64,000 nucleotides of DNA from positions 184,241,906 through 184,305,905 of the forward strand of contig NC_135497.1 of the NCBI RefSeq assembly GCF_052857255.1, in the 5' to 3' direction. This document shows positions 38,940 to 51,759 of the stretch, in pieces (the stretch's first letter is position 1; each line of letters begins with the position of its first letter). The DNA comes from Amblyomma americanum. Lineage: Eukaryota > Arthropoda > Arachnida > Ixodida > Ixodidae. The notes under the pieces are model-generated. The model saw nothing but the letters and a program-made list of their open reading frames with translations. It was not told where the DNA came from and did not search any database. Made by a program: the position numbers and the translations under genes.

Positions 38940-41378
38940 ATGCTAGATATATCAGTTATTGCTATACCTTTGTGTTGCTTCGTGACTTTGCTGTAGATAA
39001 GGAAGATAATTACGCGGTCATATCAGGTTAAAGGGCGAGTCTGTACTGGGCTTCGCAGCACAAAAAACTTTGATTAGCAAGGTTTGACGCGAATGCAGCG
39101 CTTCGCCAATTTTATGAAAGATTCGCCGCAAATACGCTGTCATTGGCTCCTGCCCAATTCACGCAGCGTGTGAGAGGGAAGGTGTTGAAAGGAATATGAA
39201 GTTACAAATGACGTCAGCAGTAAATTGAATACTGTTCTATAATCAAAATACATGGATGAGTGACCTTGCTGAATTTTAAGTGGCAATGCCGAACCTATGC
39301 GTGAGCAACGCAGTGTCACATTTGTGCTTCAGCTTACTGCGCCACCGTGTTCTGCTCACCTTGCCCGCGACACATACAGCCTTTGTCAAAAGTTTAGAGC
39401 CCAGGGGGGTTCGCTTGTAAGCATTGTAGTGGGGCTCCTGTAGCATTCGTGGAAGTCCTAAGCTTCGCAGGGAAGAGAACCAGAGTTCCTCTTACCTCTA
39501 AGAGATACGGAACGCAGGGGATGCGCTATACGACCCACACGGCGGGGTCTAGAGGCAAACCTCCCTGGGGCTCTAAACTCTTCACAAAGGGTGTACTACA
39601 TAACCTCGTCTCTAAGCCTAGGCTTGAGATTCTCTCCGAAGAACGGAGAAGTCCATCACTATACTGGCAGCCAGGTAAGCAGAAGCAGGTCCTGGGGAAT
39701 AATGAATTTAAAAGGTACAAATTTTGTAAAGATGTGTTGATGGGTTAAAGTAGAAGAAAAACGGCAAACAACTATTTCGGACTGAACCCACTACCTACGT
39801 GTATTACTTCTAGAGTTCTACCGAATGAGCCTGCTGCGGCGGCGGATCTGCTGTTTATCATCTAAAACACACGAGTGAAAGTTTTCATGTAATCACAATA
39901 ATAGTGGAAGTGGACGCTATGGGAGTCTACTCCATTCTTTTGCCTTTCGTGGCTTGCGCTGTTCAAAAGCTGCCTAGCCGTAGTCTCTGTGATTCTAATT
40001 ACAGGAGCTCTGAATGTTCATACGGAGTAACAAAAAATTTGTGAACTACCTTTTAAGGATGCCAAATATGTATATTTTACCAGACACGCTGGTGTGCTAT
40101 GAGTGAAAGAAGCGCAAAAGGGACGTACTCGTTGCTACTTAGCATACGCTTTTCGCTTCTACAGGCGAGAAAAAATTCTATTATTCAGTTAAGCAAACAA
40201 TTGCTTCTTAAAATTACACCCACTCAGAACGTGATAAATTTTACTTTGTAGCTAGTAGCGTCTTGTTAAAAAGTAGCTTGAATAATAGGCAGCGAAGCAC
40301 AAATGCATGGCACCCCCCCCCCCCCCCCCTCTTTAAATCGTAGCAGAGAATTCATGAATGACATCGCGTGTGCTCTCTTGACTTGAACTAATGTGACGCG
40401 ACGTAAAAATTCCTATTGTTCAATGCGATGTTCTCAAACGAAGGAACTGTTTTCTGTGCAAAAAAAAAAGGGGGGGGGGAGGGCTATAACTCGCGCGGAT
40501 TCCAACCATTTGCCCCGCTGAGGAAATAAAATGCTCATAAATATAGCCTATAGTCCCTTCAATGCATGTTCATAACAGAGATGTCTGGAATCATTTATTG
40601 CAAAGTTTTCTGTTTAATGCAAATAACTACACAGATGTTATCCGGAGCTGCACTAACACAAGACACACTGCGTAACTATGTGCTCCCGGTAAGGATCGCG
40701 TTGATGTGCAGCTTATACAAGATTATCTCGTGTGGGGTTAGAAGACAAGGCTAGAAATAGGCATCTCTGTCTCGATCGACTACGCGTGAAATCCAGGGGA
40801 GGACTTGAGTGCTGTATTAGCAAGGGCTCTGCATCAGGCTAGTTTGTACATGCTACTTTTTACGCAACCAGGTATGAAAAAACTGCGCATAAGAAGAGGC
40901 ATGGCAAAACAGCTAGAGCTGCTTTTAGATCCTAGATTTTTTTTCCATTCGCAGTGCGTGGTCGGCCAAACACTGGCATAACCAGCGATTACCCCGTGGT
41001 CCTGTCTTTTTACGACGTTAAGGCGAGGCAGCCTCCCAGAAAAAGGACGAGGAAGAACAGACGAGACACGGCGCTGTGTCTTGTATGTTCCTACATCGCT
41101 CTTGTGTTGGTGTGCTTCTGAACCTTAACGTGTCTGACCAACTTGCCCATCAGTTTGTATTGTTTTACGCCGTGGCACCTTGTTCACTTCTCTACGTTAC
41201 TCATCCTTACGCAGATACCTCAGTGGCTTTTCTTCGACAGGGTATCGGGGCAAAACGGTGCCTCAGGTGTTTAACTTGCCGTTTTATATATGTGTTGAAC
41301 GCAAGCATTTCCGTAGTCCAAAACTCCTTACATAATCCTCAGAGGGGACTAAAAAAATGGATATGTCTTCACTGTTAA
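38940..41378. other. Unrecognised sequence with homopolymer runs
   Basis: No gene or transposon recognised. A run of about 17 C occurs at about 40313-40329 and an A-run followed by a G-run at about 40461-40481. The 99-codon frame at 39449-39748 (+) has no known domain. Confidence 0.3.
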
Positions 41379-41612
41379 TGTAGCGATAGCTACAATACGG
41401 TAGCATTCCGAGCCTTCGGCGTGGCGGCGCCGTGGCGGTGGCGGCGCTGCCGCCACGCTGTCACGTGGTTGCTACGTGGTGCGGAGCAGCTGCCGGCGGC
41501 GCGGCGCCGTGGCTGATCACGTGGTTGGTCATGTGACCATGTTCCACTCGGCCAGCTGTAGTTATCGCGTCACTCCAGGTTTAACCAGACCTAAACGACC
41601 GCCAATTTTTTT
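41379..41612 (+). repeat. Unnamed dispersed repeat family, copy 2 (internally deleted)
   Basis: Starts TGTAGCGATAGCTACAATAC, where GTAGC and GCTAC form a 5-bp stem. It ends with GGTTTAACCAGACCTAAACG, ACCGCC and a T-run. Compared with copies 1 and 3, most of the internal coding-like section is missing, while the GC-rich CACGTG-containing 5' part and TTCCACTCGGCCAGCTGTAG remain. Confidence 0.82.
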
Positions 41613-43818
41613 CCTCTCTTTATTTCTTCGGTGTCGCTGTTGAGGCTCTGCAAAAGTAACAAGCACTGGTTGCTTAGTTTTCACTCACTTTTCTTTTTCT
41701 TGCAGGAAGGAAGCTTATTGTCACGGGTGGTGTGAAAACAGCCACAGTCGTACACAGCAGCCAGGATGGGTGCAGAGCTTGCTCTGTTTACTGGTGGAAC
41801 TTAGGCCCATATGCAGAAAACAACTTGGCAGCGACGTAGCCGCAAGTGCAACGGATGCTCGTCGGGATTAGGATGACCATCGCTTTCGGCCACTTTTAAA
41901 TATGACAGGCAGCTTTCTAGATGACGTTTCTTCATCACCCAGAACAGCGTCAAGCATGGTAAAAGAGTGCACGTGATCACGATCTTCTGAGAACGATGTT
42001 ATTGCGTGCAGCTATCAAGAAAACGAACAATAACGTGCCTCTCGTGGCAAACAAAGTGTGGTAAGACAGCTTGCTGGCGGAGATAACAGAATATGCGGTT
42101 TCAAACTTAACGTAACAAAAGTTGCGGAATAGTATTTAACCCGGTTCTGACTATAGTTTACTTCTGGATTTTAAGTTTGTGCATGTGAGACGAACAAGCG
42201 GTTATGCTTTTTTTGTCGCTTTACTTTTGAGCTCCACCGAAACTAACCAGCGCTTACCACTTAGATTCCTCTGAATTTTTCTAACTTGGAGGCAGCTTAT
42301 TTTTCGTGTTTCGGCTGCTAAGAACTGAGGGTGTATTGTGTGCTGTACTTACGGCCTTTAAGAATGCGCGGTCACGTCGGAGCAGCAGCAGCGCTATCCT
42401 TTGTGCGGTCCTCAACGGGGAAGGTCCTGCCCCACGGCTACCGTCCTTTATTGATCCCTGGCACGTACTTTATTTCGCTCTTACCAAAAAACTCCGAACT
42501 TTTGCGCAGAAAGAATTTAGACCTTTTTTTCGTTTCAAGAAATATTTTGACAATCAAGCCAATTTCCGCGACTGCTTGCTTCACTGAAGAATTTGCGCGC
42601 TATACCAAAGAGCCATAGCATATGCCAGGCTACAGAACCTCGTGTCTAACACGTACTGCTTTCTAGTAAGAACTTCGTTTTTATGTTTAATGCTCACATT
42701 TACGAAGAAGAGACCTCGCACAGATAGAAAACTCGAGATACACTCGCTTGTCACGTTCGAAGACAGCCGATCAGAAACCTGTCTCTGGCACAGTGGCCAA
42801 AAGTCGATTACGCTACAGACCTTCCGCAGGCAGCGAACATTCCAAGAACCCGGATGGAATGTGTTTTAAGAAACGCATCGTTGAATTTTTAATACCGCTA
42901 CTCTTTGGGAGATACGTGTTTAATATTTAAATTTCAAAGGCGGTCCTCTCGGCATTGACACAAGGAGTTCAAGACCAGAAACGCTTATTTGCATAGATGA
43001 TGGCGACGACATTCCCTTTTTGAAAGACAATTAAATGTTCGCGTATTTTCACTTTTTTGACATGCATCGCACGTGACGAAGAAATCTCATGTGAAAAGAG
43101 GATACACAGTGCGCAGTTGTGCGATCTTCTATTTTATTCGATAGTTGTATTTGCTTTGCGCGATGCTGCGGGATCAAGCGTGTTCGTCCTTCACAACGTG
43201 CTGCGAGGGGTACCCTCGTCGGGCTGGAGTTTTTTCTTGCGAAACAAAAAAAAAAGGTAAAAGGTACGTTTTTGATCTTTTCCAGCATGCCTCTTACTGC
43301 ATAGAGTTTCTCAATATTACTTGGATAGAGAGGTGGCGCCACTGTCTATGCGAGTCTCTTTAAAGAGCGCTTCATCCACCGCGGGAATGCCGAGAAGACG
43401 AGGTTTCTTATCAGGCTTGGCTTGTGTTCGGCCGAAAATATGGATTCTACCTTTGAACCAGTAGCTGCATAAGGGGTAGGAAACTCTAGTTAGTTTCGGT
43501 ATCAACTACTGCAGCGCACCTGGTGACTGAAGGCGGCCTGATGTTTAAAAGATGATTAATCCTGGACATGCAGGGAGCGCGAAAGGCAGCGGCGGAGTCC
43601 TGCGCGGGGACGAAGTTTTTTTTTCGGCTGGATACCGCTGTCATGGCAACGATACGACGCTTCTGTTCGCTTTCCTCTGGCCGCTACGAGAGAAATTGAC
43701 GCTGACATCTGGATTGGCTGGACAATGCATATAAATGGAAGTTTTCTCCCCCTGGCTGCGCCGCGATGCTCTCCTCTGCTCGCAGATGAAATCATTTAAT
43801 AGTGCACTTTTTTACTTT
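41613..43818. other. Unrecognised sequence
   Basis: No gene or repeat recognised. Frames at 42306-42618 (+) and 43049-43342 (-) have no known domain. Confidence 0.3.
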
Positions 43819-44046
43819 TGTCGCGAAAGCAACACTACGCCAGCCAGCGAGCCATTTCAGCTCGTCGCGCATTTCAGCCGTATACCGTATGCCGTGGCCG
43901 ACGAACGACCTTGAGCCGCCGTTGCCTAGCAACGCCGCAACCGCGTTCCAACAGATGGCGCCGCCGTCGACGCTGCTGCCGTCGCCGCTCGCTCCACCAG
44001 GTGTGCTCCGCTGGGGTAGAGGGAGAGGAGGTGTCGCCTCGCGGAG

Positions 44047-44048
<2 letters not shown>

Positions 44049-44125
<77 letters not shown>
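44049..44125. repeat. (TA)n microsatellite inside repeat copy 4
   Basis: About 38 TA units, positioned inside the dispersed repeat and separating its 5' GC-rich part from the open frame. Confidence 0.97.
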
Positions 44126-44129
<4 letters not shown>

Positions 44130-44174
44130 TTCGCCTCAGTGTATTCTTGTCGTTATGGAGAGCGCGAAAGCTAG

Positions 44175-44405
44175 AGGCAACAACGACAGAACGAAGCGAG
44201 GAAGAGACAACGCGCTCAAGAGACGGCGGAAGAACGCGCCGCACGACTTGAGAAGCGTCGTAATGAAGAAGTGGCTAGAAGTCGTGCAACGTCCCAGAGT
44301 GACTCTTCAACTGCGGAAGAGACCGGTTTGAGTTCTCGAGAGCGTCGGAATGAGACGCTGCGTAGACGACGTGCCGAGGAGACTAAACTTTCGCAATTCA
44401 AATAG
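44175..44405 (+). pseudogene. STPR-like Arg/Glu-rich coding remnant
   Basis: A frame of 76 codons ending at TAG (44403-44405), with a stop just upstream (44172-44174) and no ATG of its own. The translation includes RKRQRAQETAEERAARLEKR, then RNEEVARSRATSQSDSSTAEE and later ERRNETLRRRRAEETKLSQF. Short periodic units of R..RR..ET.EER..RL resemble the STPR repeats of silkworm FMBP-1-like DNA-binding proteins and the Arg/Glu-rich stretches often found in arthropod mobile-element proteins. It would be a helical, highly charged nucleic-acid-binding region. It is probably a fragment captured or carried by the repeat. A chance charged frame is possible but less likely given the periodicity. Confidence 0.4.
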
Positions 44406-44438
44406 GGTTAACCCAAGCTAAACCACAGCCAATTTTTT

Positions 44439-45054
44439 AAAACAAATTTAACACAAGTGTAACGCTGCTATGGAAACTTTCTCAGCAATTATCCGATATT
44501 TGCGGTGAGAAGAGTATTGCTAGGGTTGAATCCATATTTCAGGCCCAACAATAGTCAGGTCAAAAAATGCAAAACCTCATCTTCGCGGCATTCCTGTGCT
44601 TCTGCATGGTGAATGAAGTGCGGTGCCTCCGGCATTCCCTCTAGGTAATATTGAGAAACTCTATGAATTACTGCACTTTGTCGCCTAAGAGTACATGGAA
44701 GGGAACAGGTACGAACACAGCGAAATCCGACTTGCCGAAGCGAGCTTGCAGTAACAATCAAAAGAACACTTTTCGAACCGCGAAGCCTGTGCCGCAGCAA
44801 CAAAATTGCCCTGTTCTCTGTCGTGCTAAATGGCTTTAATAATCAACATTACAATTTACCTGCGCGGTGTTTCTTTAATTGCGGAATTAATATTTCTTTA
44901 GGCAGCGTTTTATCCCCGTCAGATTGCTTCGGTAATAGTCTAGTACAGACGGAGCGAGGCTTGAGATCTGTGCCACTGGCGCGGCTGTCAGGTTACCAGC
45001 ACAGCAAGAAAACTGGAACTCTGCCAGTAACCATGCGGTGACTGCGTGCAAGCG
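44439..45054. other. Unrecognised sequence
   Basis: No gene or repeat recognised. Confidence 0.3.
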
Positions 45055-45096
45055 CTATAAAAGACTGGGAGTACGGTCCAGGAGGGCCGTTCAGAG
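45055..45096 (+). promoter_or_regulatory. Candidate core promoter: TATA box plus initiator-like TCAGA
   Basis: CTATAAAAG (about 45055-45063) is a near-consensus TATA box. TTCAGAG at about 45090-45096 lies about 30-35 bases downstream, as an arthropod initiator would. An ATG (about 45102) opens a 20-codon frame reading MRPLSYDNLVFLSKKR that ends at a stop and shows no good donor. The core promoter is plausible. The gene it would serve is not identified. Confidence 0.3.
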
Positions 45097-45379
45097 CATC
45101 CCATGCGTCCCCTTAGCTATGACAATTTAGTTTTTCTCTCGAAAAAAAGAAATGCAGGCACGTAGCGCATTCGATGTAACAGTACCTCGAGATGCAACGC
45201 GTGCACCAAATTTGAGCTTGGTTGAATAGACAACTTTAGGCCAGCAAATGGGTTAAAAGGGCACAAATATTTGTCCAGCACCCTCATTCTCTCGTCAGCA
45301 AATATGGAAGGTAAGGCGCGCGAAACGGATAGTAGAAAGACTGAGATCTCAGATCGGAGAGGGGAAAAATCTACACCGA

Positions 45380-45760
45380 GGAGCACGCTTTAAGCAGCCG
45401 CCGGGGTGTGCCCGGCACAGTTTCGTTTAAGGCGGGGGAGCCTCGCGCGGTGTCCGCGAAGGAAGCGCGCTGGGTGGCGCCGCCTCGGTGTCCGCGTAAC
45501 CGGCAGGGCCTCTCGGCCGGCCAGCCAAGCCGTGGCCCAGCGCGCCATCCATCATGCCAACAGGCAGGCCTCATCAGGCTCCTCTTTCCGCGACAGCGGC
45601 GTTGAGCCCGCGTAAAATATGCCTTCCGGAGCGCCGCTGCTCCCAAGGTGCTCGCCTCCCCTCCAGGCGGGCCACCGCGTAGACCGTCGGGCCACATGGA
45701 TCTCCCGGAGCAGCAAAAGCGGAGCAAGCGCAGTGGAGGAAGGCTTCGGGTAACCAATAC
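45380..45760. promoter_or_regulatory. GC-rich, CpG-dense block downstream of the TATA candidate
   Basis: Dense CpG with overlapping frames on both strands (128 codons on minus at 45371-45757). No recognised domain. It might belong with the promoter candidate at 45.06 kb. Confidence 0.3.
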
Positions 45761-48314
45761 CTGCTACTCAGGTGTTCGCTTTCCAGTTGTGCACTTTTTG
45801 CGGGGAAGCGCTTTGGCTTGTTTCGTTCCCCTCCGTGTTTTTGCCCTCAAGCACAAGCTGGAAGCGCGAAACATTCCAGAAGTCTCGAGGAAAGGCGTTA
45901 ATTGGACTTTATTTTCGACGTATTCCTTAGCTGCGCTTGGTCGTAAACGCAAGCAAAAAAAAAACAAAGCTGCTTTACCGGACCTCAGTGGAACCATCCT
46001 AAACCTGGATACTGAGCTATTTGCTAGCAGTGGCGCCCCATTTTCTTCGCAGTGCATTGCCACATGGCTGGAGCAATGAATGAATTACCCGTGTACAACA
46101 ATGTGGAAGTGTTTTATTTTCTTTCGGAACATTACAGTGACTGCTGGGTGACCCTCTGGAGTTTGTGTCGCCTGTTTTTGCTGAGCAATAATGGCACGAG
46201 AAATAATGCTTGCGGTATTACGTTCTTGTTTGATTTTTAAGATGTATTAACGCGGCAGAGACTGTGAAGTTGGGGACGAAATTCGCAATTAACGCAAGAA
46301 AGTGAGGAGGTTGCTGTAGCCATAAAGAGCTAAATCTTCAAACAACCTTCAGGCAAGCTTCAACTCATAATCTGTTTTTTTTTTTTGGCACAGCATGGAG
46401 ATACCATGCAAACGGTGGAAACAGGCAGGGTAGGTGCTGTACTTCGAATGTTGAAAGGCCAAGGATTAATTCTACGCACATGACGTAAAACACTTCGAAA
46501 CCGCTATGCGCTCGAAACAAAGCATAAGAAATATACCTGACTTTTAACTTCAGATCACCCGCACTTGCTTTCGTGTGCTGGAAATGTCACGCTTTGCATA
46601 ATCTAGTTGCTCTGAAAGGGTGTCACAGATTGTACGCTTACGTATGCTCCCTTTCTTGTACACCAAGTTTCATAGATGTCCTCATTAGTTGCGCGGAAAG
46701 TTTCGCATGGGGCTTAGGATAAAGTTAGCGCTATACCAAACACAAGGAAATAGCATAAAGCCATGTGCTGTCCTTTTCTCTGGGTTGCCTGGTTTAAAGC
46801 TGAATTCATCCCAAGAAGGGCACTAACTAGCTCAGCAACGTGTTCAATTCGTGTGAGCCAAGCGCGTTAAAGCTATTCGTATCTCGAAGCGCCATCCGCT
46901 CGCCGCTACTTTTTTGTATATTCTGTACCGGTGCACCATTTAGCCCGGTTGTCAGTGCTAACTGAATGTTTCAGCACTCTTTTTAGACACATGAAGAGCA
47001 ACGATTAAATTGTATGCTACCGGCAATTAGCCGAAACGCTTAGGGACATTCATTTTCTCAGCATTGCTGCATATTATGCAGCATAACAGCTGCCGAGTTT
47101 CGGAAGCATGGTCATCATTATAGGCGATACACTACGCATGGCATTTTAAAAGCGCAAAGAACCATTCAGTTCTCCCTCTTCAGTAACTAATTATTACCTA
47201 CAGAGATTTTTCTTTCATATTTTTGTTAGGAACAGGTCAAGATTGCACAGAAAGGCTCCCACTTTCCCAGATGATTGAAAATGCAGTTTATAATATATCC
47301 ACAGCGGACCTACCGTACTTCTAGGCTTTCAGTTGTAGTTTTTTTGTTTACACAACAAATCGTTATGTAAGCAAATCAGCACATTTTAGGCCTTTTAAAA
47401 TACACACGGTTAAAAAAACACAAAAACACAGATACTCACTGATTCCGCACCAGTGCTCCGTAAAACACGAAAGTGGTCATATTAGAACCAATTTTTTGCG
47501 TTCATTTCTGATGAATGCCTGCTTTCGGACGCTTCTATGGGGATTGTCGCAAAAGGTTGAAAATACAAGCTCAAGCCATTCGCGTCACATTGCATCCAAA
47601 CGGCAAACAAAACCGAGGCCAAAGGAGTTATTCGCATTTGGAGAAACCGGGGCCTAAGAGGTTCACTCCCGCTTCCTATCACGCTCGTTTACTTGTAATA
47701 TTGATTCTACTGGTAACCTTGAATGGTAAACTGTAGTGTTATGGCTGTCTAACTGAACGTGAACGAAAAGTTAAAAAAAAGAAACACTCATACAGGGTGT
47801 GGGAATGAACTTCAGCAGTCCTGTTTACGGTATCCCAGAGCATACGAAAATCTCGTGTTCCAATGTACGCCAAAATGAAGGGGAATGGCGAGCGGCGTGG
47901 TGATCCCCCGTCTGCTGCCGCCAGCTACGTAACCAGGAAGTGGGAAATGACTGCATGAACTGAGATCATCTGTCCAGCGCTGCTTACCTTGTTTCTGGTT
48001 GCGTTGCGCCGTGGAAAGAGCATGTGACATGCACGCCGCCGAGTGACGCGGGCTTGTGGGCGTGGCTGCATGCGTTCGTCGGCCGGCCGCTTTCTGATTT
48101 TCGAGCACGGAATGGCTAGATTTCTTTGGGCTGCAGTGCATAGAAGAAGCGCGCTTTTGAAAATCTGTAAACAACTATGGCTGCTACCAACGGTGAGCTC
48201 AAAATCTCTAATTCTAATGAACCGCTTAACTGTAATGGTTTACCTGCTACGGTGGTTTTCGAGTGGCTTTGGCGTTCTGTTGATGAGCTCAAAGTCACTG
48301 ATTGAGATCGGGCA
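45761..48314. other. Unrecognised sequence
   Basis: About 2.5 kb with no recognised gene. ACAGGGTGTGGGAATGAAC at about 47793 resembles the outer end of long-inverted-repeat DNA elements, but no partner end is seen, so none is called. Confidence 0.3.
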
Positions 48315-48420
48315 GCGTTTCGATGCAGGCGAAATTTCGAGAGCGTCCGTGTGTGACGTCAGTGCACGTTAAAGAGCCACAGGAGGCAGAAATTAATCAG
48401 GAGCCTTCAAATCCGGCCCT
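48315..48420 (+). repeat. Ruka-type SINE fragment, head missing
   Basis: Retains TTTCGATGCAGGCGAAATTT, TGACGTCAGTGCACGTTAAA and AAATTAATCAGGAGCC in the order of the intact copy. The tRNA-like head with both pol III boxes and the 3' end are missing. Confidence 0.8.
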
Positions 48421-49079
48421 CCATTGTTTACGATGGGCCACGAGTGCGCGACCGCTGACAGAAGTCAAGGACAGGTGGTAAAGAAGCTTTAATGTGTGTT
48501 GTCTATAGCTAGCAACGGTGTCCAAATCCCCAGTGCCCCAGTGACACGGCAACGAAGATGGCGTCTTATATTCAAAACCTCATTAGTCAAGGTGCAGCTT
48601 TGTGACGCTGAAGTGGTTAGGGGACTTAATATGAAGTTAACTTGCGCATAACTAACGTACCTGCCCTGATTTGTGGCGTCCGCCACTGCAGGCACTGCCA
48701 TGTTTTAAGGAACGGCCGTTTTCTTCAAGAAGCCTGTGTTAAGACAATAATTACATTCCTCGCTGAAACGTTCCATTTTTAAAAACCTTTATTTAAGTGA
48801 AATAAACGCTAGCAAAAAACCTAACTGGTAACGGCCGCTCACGCGGGGTTGTGGTGCGTCTACGCGAACTTGAGCGCACTTTTCTACTGTTAAGTGGGCG
48901 CTCGACCAGGCGCGGTGTGTTCAGAACACGTGCTCTTGCTGCAGTGCATTTCATGGTGTCAGTTCACGGTGTGAAAAACACTATCCTAACGAAGGTATCG
49001 TTTGCAAAATCTCGTCATTTGGCTTTCATCGAACGTTGTACAAATTGTAACTTCAGCACTTTCGCACCCATTTAAAGGT
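48421..49079. other. Unrecognised sequence
   Basis: No gene or repeat recognised. Confidence 0.3.
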
Positions 49080-49206
49080 TGAGTAATTAATTTTAGCTGC
49101 TAAATTATCATAACTTTAAAGTATAAGAAAGCTCTATTTTCATCCCTGAACATGTAACATTACTTTTGGAACTCTTGGCTGCCGTTATGCGAGCCGCCCT
49201 GTATAC
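49080..49206 (-). repeat. Probable solo end of a TACAGGG-type inverted-repeat element
   Basis: On the minus strand it starts TACAGGGCGGCTCGCATAAC followed by GGCAGCCAAGAG. This form recalls the outer ends of long-TIR tick elements (TACAGGGTG..). No opposite end was found nearby. Identification rests on memory of similar termini. Confidence 0.35.
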
Positions 49207-51759
49207 TAACTGTTGTATTCGGAAGCAGTGAGGATATCTCAAGAAACTATATGACTTGACAAGAATTCCGCACAAAATTGCAGAGTCGTCTGAAGATACG
49301 GCAATAGCATGGGAACGAACGTTGAACTGAAAAAGGCATTTTAATGCTAAACATCTTAGCATAAACAATTATTTTTAATAACATTTTAAGTGTCATCAGT
49401 ATTTGGCGCCCTTCACTGATGATACGGCTGGCTCCTTGAGCATGTAAGTCCTTTTAAATACTCTGAAAACATCTATTTACCATTTGTCTAAAGTAGAGTA
49501 TAAAAAAGGCAAATCTTTCTGCCACATGTACGTGCCTCTACAGGCGATGTACTGGCAGTATTCAACTCGTTGTAACTTGACAGCTGCTAAAATACATACT
49601 AGTCGTAGCGTCTGTGCATTCAGTACGTCATCTGGACGCAATAAAGAGGCTACCTTGCTGAAAGCAATTTAGAGCAGAAATCTTCCGGCATAAATTTGCC
49701 GGTACACAAAGAAAAACTATGAGAAGCTCATTTTTATGAAGCAACAATCGTTCCAACAGCTATATTGGGCTCCGAGCGTATCACCCAACGTTTCCGGAAA
49801 ATCTCTCTGCAGCCCTATCCATTGGTGCCATATGCTTTGTACGCCACACTGAAAACTGGTAGTGTTATGGGGACCACACAGTTGCCATCGGCAGTTGAGG
49901 ATTCTACGTCACTTTTGAGTATTTTTTTTTTCGTGAAGGCATCTATATAATAAAAGCCGTGTTGCGCAAGCGCTCCGAAGCCACGTGGAAGTGAAATCAT
50001 GCAACTGCAACTACAGTTTTCACAGATACACTCCGCGGAAAAGACACGGACGAGACTGGGAACGGGACGAGCGCATCTTGAACTTGCATCTAAGGTTGTC
50101 TTCACCTCGGTTCGCGAGGAATGCAACTATTTATAGGCAGCGATGTAATGACCAGACACTAAAACACGGATCAGCAAATATGATAGTACGAGCAATTAGG
50201 TGTAAATTTACACGCTAAAGTTGCCATGAAAGCCTCTTTTGTTTAAAATTAACCTCCTGGCTGTAGTGTAAACATGCTTAATTTTTTCGCGGTATGCCCT
50301 TGGCACTTGAAGCCCTCTTCTGAACATTAATAATTAACATGACAAAATCACTGTTTAATTGATATTATTATTGCACCTTTTTGCTAAGCAACTTCATTGT
50401 CCGATCTGAAATTCAAATTTTCTACCTTTAACCGACTTACTTTAAACTATTTTAATATAAAACGAAATCGCTCTCTAGACCTTCTTACCTGTTCCTGATG
50501 TACTTTTCGTGCTTCTTAATTTAAAACTTTATCGACCGCTGGCTGTGACAAGGTATACGAAACGTTGCTCTGCACCTACACGCCGAAATCCTGTCCCAGT
50601 TCCTTGTAATCACTTTCGTGCATTGTCCGCAGCCACACTCCCACTTGGCTGGTGAACCGCGCACGCCTTACCGATAAGTAACAGATAAGCAACAGATGAG
50701 TAACTATCCTATTACATCACTGTCGTCACCATATGGTAAGGTGCTCGAGCACATAACAGATTACTGCTCAAGTGGTAACTGTGTGCTTTCCTCCTCCCCA
50801 GTATCGTTCTCAAAGGGGATTTGCTATTGTCAGCGATTTAGCATAGATTTGTCATCGCGAGCGCTTTAAACAGTTAGGCCGAGAAGGCTGCAGATAATTT
50901 ATATTTCTACTGTGATGGCATTACATCTTGTTTCAGGCTCTAAGCTGAGTAAAAAATTATATCATTGACATTCATACTTACTGTAATAACAGGGTTGCTG
51001 CGTACCCCATTGACAAAATGTGGTTTGTCAATATCGATTGCTCTTTCAGCCGATAATTATTATAGAAAGGGGGGACATGTCGATATCTTTTTCAGGTGTT
51101 TCTAAGAAGCATACAAGGATTGCTCACAAAATATTTTCGTCATCAAAGATGCTTAATTATGGAATTAATTATGCATAAGACCCCGTTATGCATAAGACAA
51201 ATCAGCAATTTTTAGGGTTTGAGGTTCAAAAAAAACAAACGAACAACAACAACAAAAAAAAAACGCGCACTCGCTGGAGCCGAGCTTAAGTTACGGTAGG
51301 ACACGGAGACGTACAATTCAAACAGGATATTTTTCATTCATGTCGCATGGTGGCTCGAAATTGTTTACGGGAGATTCTGCGCACTCCATAACTTTTTGTT
51401 TTATAGGGTACATATTTCCGGACATTGCGCCTTGTAAACAATGGTTTGGCGGTGTTAGCGTCACATGAACAAACGTACACGCAGCGCCTGTAAAGGCTAT
51501 TCTTCTAAACACCTAATGTACTTTCTGTTAATACCCTCATCACACATATTTATGAACTTTATTGTATTAGTACGCAAGAATAAATTGTTAGCGAAACTGC
51601 TGAACCAGTTCAAATCAGAGTGCTCAACAACGCTTGTGAGGCGTTCAGTAGGTAATCAAGCAATTTTTAACTCTAACCTATCTAACCTTCTAAAACCTTT
51701 TATTTGTTGCAATGGTTTGAATATATAATAGAAGGAACATATATCGCACTTAAGACCAG
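49207..51759. other. Unrecognised AT-rich sequence
   Basis: About 2.5 kb without a recognisable gene. A/C-rich low-complexity sequence lies at about 51225-51265. The short direct repeat TATGCATAAGAC occurs at about 51172 and 51188. Confidence 0.3.

Larger units (their letters stand above)
43819..44438 (+). repeat. Unnamed dispersed repeat family, copy 4 (longest)
   Basis: The 5' end TGTCGCGAAAGCAACACTAC followed by GCCAGC aligns with ATAGCGACAGCTACATTACG and GCCAGC of copy 1. The 3' end GGGTTAACCCAAGCTAAACC then ACAGCCAATTTTTT aligns with the shared terminus. The middle contains a (TA)n tract (44049-44125) and an arginine/glutamate-rich open frame (44175-44405) not present in the other copies. 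It is either a longer, older form of the family or a chimera sharing both ends. Confidence 0.65.

Noticed and set aside
47792..48160. Long-TIR DNA element starting at TACAGGGTGTGGG
   Set aside because: Only one possible end is visible. No inverted partner or target duplication was found.
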